A DNA stretch of 6,824 bases from Verrucomicrobiota bacterium (GTDB lineage: Bacteria; Verrucomicrobiota; Verrucomicrobiia; Limisphaerales; UBA9464): positions 1-6,824 of the forward strand of contig JANXMD010000486.1 of NCBI GenBank assembly GCA_025354845.1, in the 5' to 3' direction. Each line of letters opens with the position of its first letter. Positions within the stretch are counted from its first letter, which is position 1. The notes under the pieces are model-generated. The model searched no databases and was not told the origin of the DNA. It saw only the letters and a list, made by a program, of their open reading frames with translations. Of this stretch, positions 1 through 5,699 are shown piece by piece. The position numbers were made by a program, and so were the translations under genes.

Positions 1-2
1 GG

Positions 3-596
3 ACGCGGTTTCTCGACGGCCTCGCCGCCAAGGGCGTCGGCCTTGGATTCGCCCATTACGGTGTGGAAGTTCCCGCCGGAGAGCCGGGAGCCGCCCTCCA
101 ACGCTGGATCGGTGGCTACTACGAGAATCTGTTTTCGGTCAATCCGATGTGGTCGCCCGACTACCGCGAATTCCCCAAGCATCCCGTCGCTCGCGGCGTG
201 CATCCCTTCAGCAATCGCGACGAGTGGTACTTCAATATGCGCTGGGTCGGCGATGCTGCTGCCAAGAACCGCGTGACGCCCATTTTGGTCGCGACGCCCA
301 GCGATACCGTTCGCAAGGGTCCGTATGTCTATCCTTCGGGACCCTACCCGCACATCGTGGCCGCCGCGGGGCGCCAGGAAACCATGATGTGGACCTTCGA
401 CCGTCCGGACGGGGGTCGGGGATTCGGCTTCACGGGGGGACACACCCACGCCAATTGGGGAAATCCCGATCAGCGGAAGGTTTTTCTCAATGCTCTTCTC
501 TGGATTGCGAAGGTCGAAGTGCCGAAGAATGGAGTGGAAACCAGTCTCTCCGAGGCCGATATGGCCGCGAATCTCGATCCAAAGGGAAAGCGTTAG
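3..596 (+). CDS. ThuA-domain protein, C-terminal part (5' truncated by window edge)
   Basis: The reading frame is open from the left edge and ends at TAG 594-596, so only the last 197 residues are visible. The sequence fits the ThuA-like fold, which is related to class I glutamine amidotransferases and common in Planctomycetes and Verrucomicrobia. Family-like segments are FAHYGVEVPAGEPG near residues 14-27, WIGGYYEN near 32-39, HPVARGVHPF with DEWYFNMRW near 60-80, and GRGFGFTGGHTHANWG near 138-153, followed by RKVFLNALLWIAKVEVP. The last 25 or so residues are a polar tail. ThuA proteins are linked to carbohydrate use, often beside sugar dehydrogenases and sulfatases, but the reaction is usually unknown and I assign none. 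A gap of about 94 bases separates it from the next gene, and its subject matter differs, so it is probably not part of the following cluster. The start and any signal peptide lie outside the window. Confidence 0.85.
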   Translation, partial: TRFLDGLAAKGVGLGFAHYGVEVPAGEPGAALQRWIGGYYENLFSVNPMWSPDYREFPKHPVARGVHPFSNRDEWYFNMRWVGDAAAKNRVTPILVATPSDTVRKGPYVYPSGPYPHIVAAAGRQETMMWTFDRPDGGRGFGFTGGHTHANWGNPDQRKVFLNALLWIAKVEVPKNGVETSLSEADMAANLDPKGKR

Positions 597-690
597 CGAT
601 AACCTATTTTTGAGGCCCGATTCCTGCTAGTCAAGTTACCGTTTGGTCAACTCTGCAACCAACCTTGAAGCGGATCGGTCATTGGGACCG
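597..690. other. Intergenic gap between the ThuA gene and the DUF3570-ApbE cluster
   Basis: This 94-base gap presumably holds the promoter of the five-gene cluster, but I cannot place a convincing -35/-10 pair. The best candidates are TTGAGG at 610-615 and a weak extended -10-like TGCTAG at 625-630, and their spacing is wrong for a pair. No GC-rich hairpin followed by a T-run is visible after the ThuA stop. Read-through from the ThuA gene cannot be excluded. Confidence 0.3.
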
Positions 691-1989
691 ATGGCTTTGC
701 CGCGTTACATGCGAACCCCTGTGTCCTGCCTGGATCCTCAGCGATCCCACCCCTTGCGTGCTCTCGGCCTCGCGCTGTTTGTGTTGCTGAACCTGAACCG
801 CTCGCTGCGGGCCTCCGCGGAGGACCGGATTGAGTATCGGTACGAGGACTACCGGGAGGATTCGGGACGGGTTCGGGTTCACACCCAGTCCGCCTATTTT
901 GAGACCGATCTCAATCCCAAAGTCGCGGTGAAGGGGCAGTTCGTTTATGACGCCATTACCGGCGCCACACCCACGGGCGGTCCGCCGGCGCCCGGCGATC
1001 GCCAGGTGCCCTTGGTCGACCTTCACGATCGCCGCTACTCGGGCAACCTTGGGGCCGACCTGAAGTATGGAAACACCACCACCACTCCTGGATTCGCCTA
1101 CAGCTCCGAGAGCGACTACCAGTCGGTGGGCATCTCGCTGAATGAGGCGATTGATTTCAATCAGCGCAACACGACGCTGAACCTCGGCATCGCACACAAC
1201 TTCGACCACGTTTCGGGATTCTATCAACGCACGCCGGCCTCAAAGGACAGCACCGATTTCCTCATCGGGGTCAATCAACTGCTCGGTCCGCATACCTTCG
1301 TCACGCTCAATCTGACTCTGGGATATTCCGCGGGGTACCTCACCGACCCGTATAAAGGCGTGAACTTCACGTACTCGTATCCAGTCGATGCCTATGATCC
1401 GGCTGCGGTCGATGTGAATCACGAGGAGAAGCGGCCGGATCACAAGTTTCGTCAGGTGGCCCAGGCGGGGATCACTCATTTTATAGAGCCGTTAAATGGA
1501 AGCGTCGAAGCCACCTACCGCTTCCATCATGACGACTGGGGCATTTTCTCCCACACCGCCGAGCTCGCCTGGCATCAAAAGATTGGCAAGAAGCTACTCT
1601 TGTCGCCATTCGTCCGATATTATTATCAAACTGCGGCGGAGTTCTATGCCACGAGCTTTGCCGGTGATCCACTCTTCCCCGACGGCGCCAAGGGATCGCT
1701 GCAGGCCGACGGATTCTCAATCCTCTTCAACGACGACCCGTCCTTTCCCGGCACCGGTACGTCCACCTTCAACGTGCCGGCGCACCCGAAGTCGTATTCT
1801 TCTGACTATCGCCTTTCGCGGTTGAACTCCTTCACGACCGGGGTGGTGTTGAGCTGGAAGATCCACGAGAACCTGAGTGTGGAGCTGGCGTACAAGCGCT
1901 ACGTGATGCAGGGCTTGGACGGCGTCACGCCGGCCAGCGCATATCCGAGCGCGAATGTTTACACGATGGGTTTTGGACTATGGTTCTGA
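691..1989 (+). CDS. DUF3570-type outer-membrane beta-barrel protein with an ApbE-type flavinylation-like motif
   Basis: I read this as a DUF3570 family protein, predicted to be an outer-membrane beta-barrel of unknown function. From ATG 691 it has 432 residues: a basic N-terminus, a hydrophobic core at about 24-35 (ALGLALFVLLNL) and an ASA|E signal-peptidase site near 43. The mature part starts EDRIEYRYEDYRED. The body shows alternating polar/hydrophobic strands rich in Tyr, Phe, Asp and Asn, and ends GFGLWF. A terminal aromatic residue is typical of proteins inserted by the BAM machinery. Residues 87-93 read DAITGAT (949-969), matching the Dxx(S/T)GA(T/S) acceptor pattern of ApbE flavin transferases. 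The start is uncertain: in-frame TTG 643, ATG 691 and ATG 709 all precede the signal core, none with a clear ribosome site. The stop overlaps the downstream ApbE start by 10 bases, indicating translational coupling. Family assignment is from recognition only; the flavin idea is inference. Confidence 0.82.
   Translation: MALPRYMRTPVSCLDPQRSHPLRALGLALFVLLNLNRSLRASAEDRIEYRYEDYREDSGRVRVHTQSAYFETDLNPKVAVKGQFVYDAITGATPTGGPPAPGDRQVPLVDLHDRRYSGNLGADLKYGNTTTTPGFAYSSESDYQSVGISLNEAIDFNQRNTTLNLGIAHNFDHVSGFYQRTPASKDSTDFLIGVNQLLGPHTFVTLNLTLGYSAGYLTDPYKGVNFTYSYPVDAYDPAAVDVNHEEKRPDHKFRQVAQAGITHFIEPLNGSVEATYRFHHDDWGIFSHTAELAWHQKIGKKLLLSPFVRYYYQTAAEFYATSFAGDPLFPDGAKGSLQADGFSILFNDDPSFPGTGTSTFNVPAHPKSYSSDYRLSRLNSFTTGVVLSWKIHENLSVELAYKRYVMQGLDGVTPASAYPSANVYTMGFGLWF
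949..969 (+). other. Codons for DAITGAT, a candidate FMN-attachment motif in the DUF3570 protein
   Basis: The seven codons encode Asp-Ala-Ile-Thr-Gly-Ala-Thr. Known ApbE substrates, such as the NqrB, NqrC and RnfG subunits and FMN-binding-domain proteins, carry a Dxx(S/T)GA(T/S) motif whose last Thr or Ser takes FMN by a phosphoester bond. Here the motif lies shortly after the signal peptide region, before a Pro/Gly-rich loop, and the next gene encodes an ApbE homologue. Modification is not shown by the sequence. Confidence 0.5.
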
Positions 1990-3062
1990 CCAGTTCCCAT
2001 AAGGTGGTCGCCGATGCGCCGAAGCCGTCCGGTCCTCCGGCAGCCCCCGCGCGTCCGGTCCCCGTGGAACTTTCCGATCGCTACAACGCCGCCGGAATCC
2101 TGAAGCGCATTCAGGAAGGGGTTGCCTTCTCGGTTCGCGACGGCGCGTATGAGCTCACGTTTCGGTCCATGGGTACCGGATGCCGGATCTCCTTCGTGGC
2201 GGCACCGGCGCTGGCCACCGTTTTCCGGACAGCGGCGATCAACTGGATTGCCAATTTTGAAGCCAAGTATTCGCGCTTCTGGCCGGAGTCGCTGATCTCC
2301 GAAATCAATCGTTCCGCCGGCGGTGACTGGACCCAGCTCGACGCCGAGGCAGAACGACTGTTTGCCCTCTGCAACGAACTTCATTTTCTCACCCGAGGCA
2401 TTCTCGATCCGACGGCACTTCCGTTGATCCAACTCTGGAATTGGAAAGAACCGCGCGCCACTCTGCCGACCGACGCTGAAATTGCCGCCGCCAAGGCCAA
2501 GGTGGGCTGGCGTCGGGTTCAGCGCACCCCGGGGAAGATTCGCCTTCCCGAGATCGGCATGAGCGTGGACCTCGGAGGGATCGGCAAGGAATATGCCGTG
2601 GATCAGATTTCGCAGCTCGCCAGACAGTTCGGTGTGAGCGGTGCGTTGGTCGACTTCGGTGCCGATCTCCGGGTGTTTGGAGCCCCGGCGGATGGGCGCC
2701 CTGCATGGCATATCGGTCTCGAGGATCCAACGAAGCCGGGCGCCTGCTGGACCGGCTTGGCCATCCGCGACGCGGCGGTGGCGACCTCTGGGGATTATAT
2801 CCGGCGCTTCGAGCGCGATGGCGTCCGCTACGGCCACATCCTGGATGTTCGCACCGGTCGACCCGTGGCGAATGGCGTCCGTGCCGTCAGTGTGATGGCC
2901 CCCTCCTGCACGCAGGCCGGGATGCTGAGCACCGCCATTTTCGTCCTCGGACCCGAAGAGGGAATCCGGTTGCTCGATTCGACAATCGGAGTGACTGGCG
3001 CCATTGTCACGGAGTCGGGAACCATCACCTCACGTACCTTTTTCAACCATGCCACTTCCTAA
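1980..3062 (+). CDS. ApbE-family FAD:protein FMN transferase homologue
   Basis: ApbE enzymes cut FAD and attach FMN through a phosphoester to a Thr or Ser of exported redox proteins. This 360-residue protein shows the family blocks in order: MGT at 64-66, FEAKYSRFWPESLISEIN at 93-110, VDLGGIGKEYAVD at 196-208, DFGADLRVFG at 225-234, ATSGDY at 268-273, GHILDVRTGRPV at 285-296 and QAGMLST at 312-318. Two oddities stand out. The block normally reading A-D-x-x-x-T has Gly314 instead of the metal-binding Asp, although Thr318 is kept. The N-terminus, MVLTSSHKVV then a Pro/Ala-rich stretch, has no signal peptide or lipobox, whereas classical ApbE proteins are exported. ATG 1980 is the only sensible start; it overlaps the DUF3570 stop by 10 bases, and its own stop overlaps the TlpA start by 14. 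Fold assignment is firm; catalytic activity is uncertain. Confidence 0.88.
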   Translation: MVLTSSHKVVADAPKPSGPPAAPARPVPVELSDRYNAAGILKRIQEGVAFSVRDGAYELTFRSMGTGCRISFVAAPALATVFRTAAINWIANFEAKYSRFWPESLISEINRSAGGDWTQLDAEAERLFALCNELHFLTRGILDPTALPLIQLWNWKEPRATLPTDAEIAAAKAKVGWRRVQRTPGKIRLPEIGMSVDLGGIGKEYAVDQISQLARQFGVSGALVDFGADLRVFGAPADGRPAWHIGLEDPTKPGACWTGLAIRDAAVATSGDYIRRFERDGVRYGHILDVRTGRPVANGVRAVSVMAPSCTQAGMLSTAIFVLGPEEGIRLLDSTIGVTGAIVTESGTITSRTFFNHATS

Positions 3063-3567
3063 GTTGTTTCGCCGCCTTTCAAGCGTCACCGTCACTCTCG
3101 TCGCGTTGACCTGCGTGCTGTCGGCCGCCGGAAAACCGTCGTTGCCGAAGGTGGGCGACGCCTTTCCGTCGCTCGCGCAGGAGCGCCTCGAGGGCAAACT
3201 GCCCGAGCTCCAGGGCAAAGTGGTGCTGGTCGACTTCTGGGCCTCCTGGTGCGGTCCGTGTAAGGCATCCTTCCCAGCGTTGAAGGAGATTCACGAGAAA
3301 TACGCCTCACAAGGATTCGTCATCGTGGCAGTCAGCATTGATGAGAGCAAAGATGACATGTTGGGATTCCTGAAGAAGACCGCCGTTCCATTTGTCGCGG
3401 TCCGCGACGCGAAGGGCACCCTCGCTGAGAAACTCGACATCCAGTCCATCCCCACCTCGTTCCTTCTCGACCGCTCCGGAAAAATTCTGATGGTCCACTC
3501 CGGCTACGGCGGTGACTCAACCAAAAAGGAATACATCCAGGAGATCGAAGCCGCATTGAAGAAGTGA
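3049..3567 (+). CDS. TlpA/ResA-type secreted thioredoxin-like disulfide reductase
   Basis: This 172-residue protein has a basic N-terminus (PKLFRR), a hydrophobic stretch at about 13-25 and a likely signal-peptidase site around AAG at 26-28. It is followed by the redoxin/TlpA fold: LQGKVVLVDFWASWCGPC at 54-71 with the active-site Cys68-Gly-Pro-Cys71, VIVAVSIDE at 91-99, and IPTSFLLDRSG with the cis-Pro at 135. Such proteins work outside the cytoplasm, passing electrons to oxidised cysteines of partners, for example in cytochrome maturation. Here the nearest partner with cysteines is the DUF4266 lipoprotein next door, with its CGC end. I chose ATG 3049 over the longer frame from 3004 because it puts the signal peptide at the N-terminus and overlaps the ApbE stop by 14 bases. 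The LTC at 20-22 is a poor lipobox, so a lipoprotein is unlikely. The family call is firm; the substrate is inferred. Confidence 0.92.
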   Translation: MPLPKLFRRLSSVTVTLVALTCVLSAAGKPSLPKVGDAFPSLAQERLEGKLPELQGKVVLVDFWASWCGPCKASFPALKEIHEKYASQGFVIVAVSIDESKDDMLGFLKKTAVPFVAVRDAKGTLAEKLDIQSIPTSFLLDRSGKILMVHSGYGGDSTKKEYIQEIEAALKK

Positions 3568-3626
3568 ACCCCGTCAATTCTGGGTGCGCGATTCAGAGAC
3601 TCGAACCCCGTTCCCAATTCCCCCCC

Positions 3627-3851
3627 GTGAAGCGTTCCCCGTTTTTCCTCATCGCCCTGCTGGGCATCGTTGCCGCCCTCACCCCGGGCTGCGCCAATGT
3701 GAAGCCGTGGCAGCGCGGCACCCTGGCCGATCGCGTGATGCGCGCCGATCGCGATCCAGCAGGCCTTGCCCTCACCGAACACGTCTATTTCAGCCGTGAA
3801 GCTGCAAGCGGCGGTCGCGGCGTGGGTGGTGGCGGATGCGGTTGCAACTGA
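3627..3851 (+). CDS. DUF4266-type small lipoprotein with Gly-rich CGCN C-terminus
   Basis: I recognise this as a DUF4266 family protein of unknown function. From GTG 3627 it has 74 residues: KRSPFFLIALLGIVAAL as the signal core, then LTPGC with the probable lipid-bearing Cys22, then ANVKPWQRGTLADRVMRADRD, HVYFSREAASGG at 52-63 and a terminal GGGGCGCN with Cys71 and Cys73. HVYFS(K/R)EAASGG and GGGGCGCN are, as I recall, the family's signature. The mature chain is only about 53 residues, so it cannot be an enzyme alone; it is more likely an anchored partner, metal or cofactor carrier, or modified peptide. A longer frame starts at GTG 3564, overlapping the TlpA stop, but would bury the signal peptide behind 21 extra polar residues. 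I therefore prefer 3627, although translation could be coupled through 3564. There is no clear ribosome site, only a C-run upstream. It always seems to travel with DUF3570, ApbE and thioredoxin genes, a recollection I cannot check here. Confidence 0.85.
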   Translation: MKRSPFFLIALLGIVAALTPGCANVKPWQRGTLADRVMRADRDPAGLALTEHVYFSREAASGGRGVGGGGCGCN

Positions 3852-3916
3852 CTGTTCCCTGGGTGTTCCCCGCTTTTCGAGGCTGGTCTGTGCGCCCCGT
3901 GAGACTGGCTCCCTCT

Positions 3917-5155
3917 ATGCTAGGCAGTTCCGTTGTTATCAAGAATTGGTTGCGTTTCCCCACCTTGGTTTTGTCCGCGCTGCTGCATCTCGCGCCGCTG
4001 ATGCGTGTCGCGGTTGCCGAATCAACCGTTGCCGCGTCGCCGCTCTTGGCGGTGCTGCGCTGGTTTACAGGAGCTGCGGCGGTGGCGGGTGCATTCCACG
4101 GCGTTTCCGGCGCGACCGGTCTCAGCGTGACTCAGGGCGGGGTAAAAGTAACCACGCCGACCGGGACCAATGGGATCGCCATCAATGGATTTCGGATGGC
4201 CATCACCAGCACATCCTACGGGACTGCCAGGGCGTACACGTTTCGGAACATGCCGGCGGGGCTCATTGGGAGCACTCTTGGAGTCATCACCGGAACCCCC
4301 AGCACCACCGGGTCCTTCACTGTAACGGTGATCGGATGGGACAAGGCCAACGCCTCGGGCGACAACTTTTCAACGACGTTCAAAATCTCGGTGCTGGATC
4401 AAGTACCGCTGATTATCACCCCCCCGGCAAATGCGACCGTGGCCGTCGGTGCCCCGGTGACCTTCACAGCGACGGTGACCGGCACGGGATTGACCTATCG
4501 CTGGCTCAAGGATGACATCGAGCTTGCCGCTCCAGCGGGGACGGCTGCGTCGTACATCATCGCTTCGGCGAAACTCACCGACGCGGGTCGGTACAAGCTT
4601 CGAGTCAGCAACACCGGAGGGGTCGTGGTCAGCGCGGAGGCGGTGCTCACCGTCACCCAGGCGGGGCCGACGATTGTCACTCCTCCCCATGCTCAGGAAG
4701 TCCATGCAGGAGAGTCGGTGACTTTCTCCGTGGTGGCCACGGGGGGGGCAACCCTCGCCTACCAGTGGGTGAAGGGCGCTCAATTCATCCCGAACGCGAC
4801 GAGTTCGACGCTCACGCTTTCCTCAGTCGCTCTTAGCGACGCGGACAACTACACCGTGGCCGTGACCTCTGGGGGTACGACCGTCACCTCCGCGAGTGCC
4901 GTTCTGAAGGTCGGCGCGGGGCTCGGAGCCGTACTCGGAGGGGTGGCGGCCGACGGCACCGCCACGGTCTCGGTGAACACGATCGCCGGCCGGAGTTACG
5001 TGATGGAAGAGGCGCTCGATCTGGCCGGAACCTGGGCTGCCGCCCCTGCGGTCACGGCGACGGGTGCGACCACTTCGATGACCTCCGCTGCGGCTTCAGG
5101 GAGTGGAATGGAAAACCGTTTCTGGCGTGTCCGCGTCGTCCCGCTCCCGCAGTGA
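3917..5155 (+). CDS. Secreted Ig-repeat protein with an SGAT motif, last gene of the cluster
   Basis: I do not know a specific function. From ATG 3917 it has 412 residues. Residues 1-34 look like a signal peptide (basic NWLR, core FPTLVLSALLHLAPL, then AVA|ES). A second hydrophobic stretch at about 41-60 is followed directly by HGVSGAT at 61-67. A putative-Ig (He_PIG-like) domain spans about 73-161, with NMPAGL, LGVITGTPSTTGSFTVTV and a closing strand. Two Ig-like domains follow at about 164-246 and 251-331, each starting with P-x-I-x-(T)PP and carrying YRW or YQW and DAGRY or DADNY. The C-terminal 70 residues (GRSYVMEEALDLAGTW to NRFWRVRV) resemble the terminal domain of many Verrucomicrobial surface proteins. 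An earlier ATG at 3836 overlaps the DUF4266 end by 16 bases but adds 27 residues before the signal. The short 65-base gap supports operon membership. It is probably a surface adhesion or scaffold protein. Confidence 0.78.
   Translation: MLGSSVVIKNWLRFPTLVLSALLHLAPLMRVAVAESTVAASPLLAVLRWFTGAAAVAGAFHGVSGATGLSVTQGGVKVTTPTGTNGIAINGFRMAITSTSYGTARAYTFRNMPAGLIGSTLGVITGTPSTTGSFTVTVIGWDKANASGDNFSTTFKISVLDQVPLIITPPANATVAVGAPVTFTATVTGTGLTYRWLKDDIELAAPAGTAASYIIASAKLTDAGRYKLRVSNTGGVVVSAEAVLTVTQAGPTIVTPPHAQEVHAGESVTFSVVATGGATLAYQWVKGAQFIPNATSSTLTLSSVALSDADNYTVAVTSGGTTVTSASAVLKVGAGLGAVLGGVAADGTATVSVNTIAGRSYVMEEALDLAGTWAAAPAVTATGATTSMTSAAASGSGMENRFWRVRVVPLPQ
4097..4117 (+). other. Codons for HGVSGAT, a second SGAT motif resembling an ApbE acceptor
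   Basis: The encoded His-Gly-Val-Ser-Gly-Ala-Thr matches the (S/T)GAT core and the Gly of the common DGxSGAT acceptor motif, but has His in place of the leading Asp. It sits just outside a hydrophobic segment of the Ig-repeat protein, where a membrane-near cofactor could lie. SGAT can also occur by chance in a Ser/Gly/Ala/Thr-rich protein, so the call is tentative. Confidence 0.3.
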
Positions 5156-5184
5156 TCGGTGCGCGGCAGCCAGAGCAGCAGTGA

Positions 5185-5224
5185 GTGATCACCATTCACC
5201 GATTGCCAATCACTGATTACGGTT
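5185..5224. repeat. Degenerate short repeat and palindrome cluster after the Ig gene
   Basis: GTGATCAC at 5185-5192 is a perfect 8-base palindrome. It is followed by two adjacent, imperfect 14-base units, CACCGATTGCCAAT at 5197-5210 and CACTGATTACGGTT at 5211-5224, matching at 9 of 14 positions. The first unit also contains the inverted repeat GATTG-C-CAATC. I see no T-run that would make it an intrinsic terminator. It may be decayed intergenic repeat DNA. Confidence 0.3.
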
Positions 5225-5326
5225 CGAATCGTTAGTCGGTGCACTGCGGGAAGTGAGTCGGAATCTCGGAGTCCATCGAGTTGGGGACTGGTCAGGATCG
5301 GAAAATCGGGTGATTGAACTCAACGA

Positions 5327-5355
5327 TTGCGAACTCGACAGTACCGCGCTAAAAG
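5327..5355 (+). promoter_or_regulatory. Putative sigma70-type promoter of tRNA-Gly
   Basis: TTGCGA at 5327-5332 and TAAAAG at 5350-5355 each match four of six consensus bases and are separated by exactly 17 bases. They are followed by a GC-rich stretch, TTCGCGG, typical of stable-RNA promoters. A start around 5362 would leave a leader of roughly 13 bases before the tRNA. The match is moderate, and other weak pairs exist (TTGAAC at 5314). Confidence 0.45.
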
Positions 5356-5374
5356 TTCGCGGTCTTCTTCGGAA

Positions 5375-5448
5375 GCGGGTGTGGTTCAATGGTAGAATGT
5401 GGGCTTCCCAAGCCTGAGACGAGGGTTCGATTCCCTTCACCCGCTCCA
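5375..5448 (+). tRNA. tRNA-Gly (anticodon CCC), CCA encoded
   Basis: The gene folds as a complete cloverleaf. The acceptor GCGGGTG (5375-5381) pairs perfectly with CACCCGC (5438-5444), followed by discriminator T and an encoded CCA at 5446-5448. The D arm contains GTTCAATGGTAGAAT. The anticodon stem TGGGC/GCCTG holds the loop TTCCCAA, giving anticodon CCC at 5407-5409, which reads GGG codons. The anticodon stem has two G-U pairs at its outer end (U27-G43 and G28-U42). The T arm is GAGGG-TTCGATT-CCCTT. Overall it closely resembles the E. coli CCC-reading tRNA-Gly. The gene stands alone, with no other tRNA beside it. Its 3' end faces the conjugation-type gene on the opposite strand, a setting in which tRNA genes often serve as integration sites. 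Confidence 0.97.
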
Positions 5449-5463
5449 ATCTTCTTAATCACT

Positions 5464-5472
5464 TTATCCACA
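5464..5472 (+). promoter_or_regulatory. Perfect DnaA-box 9-mer TTATCCACA
   Basis: The bases match the strict E. coli DnaA-box consensus. Only one copy is present and no dnaA, dnaN or AT-rich unwinding region is near, so this is not evidence of an origin by itself. The wider string TTATCCACAGATAGATACAGA also resembles the CCACAGAT-type interspersed repeats that I recall from several bacterial genomes, which is an equally good explanation. Confidence 0.25.
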
Positions 5473-5484
5473 GATAGATACAGA

Positions 5485-5601
5485 GTGGGAAGAAAAGTTC
5501 AGGCACGCGAGTGGGAAGTTTTTTGGGAAGTTCATTTGTACGATTTCAGGTCGCTTTAGGCGGGAACTCCCGCGTTTCCCGACAATCACACTGGGAAGTT
5601 C
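5485..5601 (+). repeat. Short direct repeat TGGGAAGTT(C), three copies plus one relative
   Basis: TGGGAAGTT occurs at 5512-5520, 5524-5532 and 5592-5600, the last two extended to TGGGAAGTTC. A looser relative, GTGGGAAGAAAAGTTC, lies at 5485-5500. The first two exact copies are 12 bases apart, close to one helical turn. Three exact 9-mers within about 90 bases are unlikely by chance. They could be protein-binding sites, such as arm-type recombinase sites beside a tRNA attachment site, or eroded repeat DNA. Confidence 0.5.
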
Positions 5602-5699
5602 CGTGTGCGTGAAAACACCGAGTCGTGCTTTCTCCATCTGCCTCCTGCCTATTGCGGAACAGTGAGCTGCTTGCGGGTCACTCTCTGAATCCGGCCAAG

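Larger units (their letters stand above)
5449..5699. other. Intergenic spacer between tRNA-Gly and the ATPase gene, with short repeats
   Basis: No open frame here looks like a gene. The spacer is visibly richer in A and T just after the tRNA than the surrounding genes. It contains the DnaA-box-like 9-mer, three TGGGAAGTT copies and a GCGGGA-AC-TCCCGC inverted repeat at 5560-5573. No standard terminator is obvious for either the tRNA or the convergent ATPase gene. No copy of the tRNA 3' end is seen inside the window, so if this is an attachment site its partner lies outside. Confidence 0.5.

Noticed and set aside
643..690. TTG 643 as the start of the DUF3570 gene
   Set aside because: It is a rare start codon without a ribosome site and makes the region before the signal core unusually long. 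It cannot be fully excluded.
1959..2837. Minus-strand frame of 292 codons opposite the ApbE gene
   Set aside because: It is a shadow of a GC-rich coding region. The plus strand carries clear ApbE motifs, while the antisense product is Arg/Gly-rich with no recognisable domain.
3004..3048. Longer start for the TlpA-like gene
   Set aside because: It adds 15 polar residues in front of the signal peptide and overlaps ApbE further; ATG 3049 gives a normal signal sequence.
3836..3916. ATG 3836 as the start of the Ig-repeat gene
   Set aside because: It gives 27 additional residues before an otherwise standard signal peptide. Overlap with the DUF4266 end is the only argument for it.
5051..5071. VTATGAT in the Ig protein's C-terminal domain as a third flavin-acceptor motif
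   Set aside because: It lacks the Asp at the start of the motif and lies in a Thr/Ala-rich stretch where TGAT is likely by chance.
5210..5449. Minus-strand 79-codon frame beginning MERVKGIEPSSQAWEAH
   Set aside because: It is the antisense reading of tRNA-Gly. This VKGIEPSSQAWEAHILPLNHTR string is a well-known false protein found in many annotations.
5560..5573. GCGGGA-AC-TCCCGC inverted repeat as a terminator
   Set aside because: The loop is very short, there is no T-run on either side in the right place, and it lies more than 110 bases after the tRNA.
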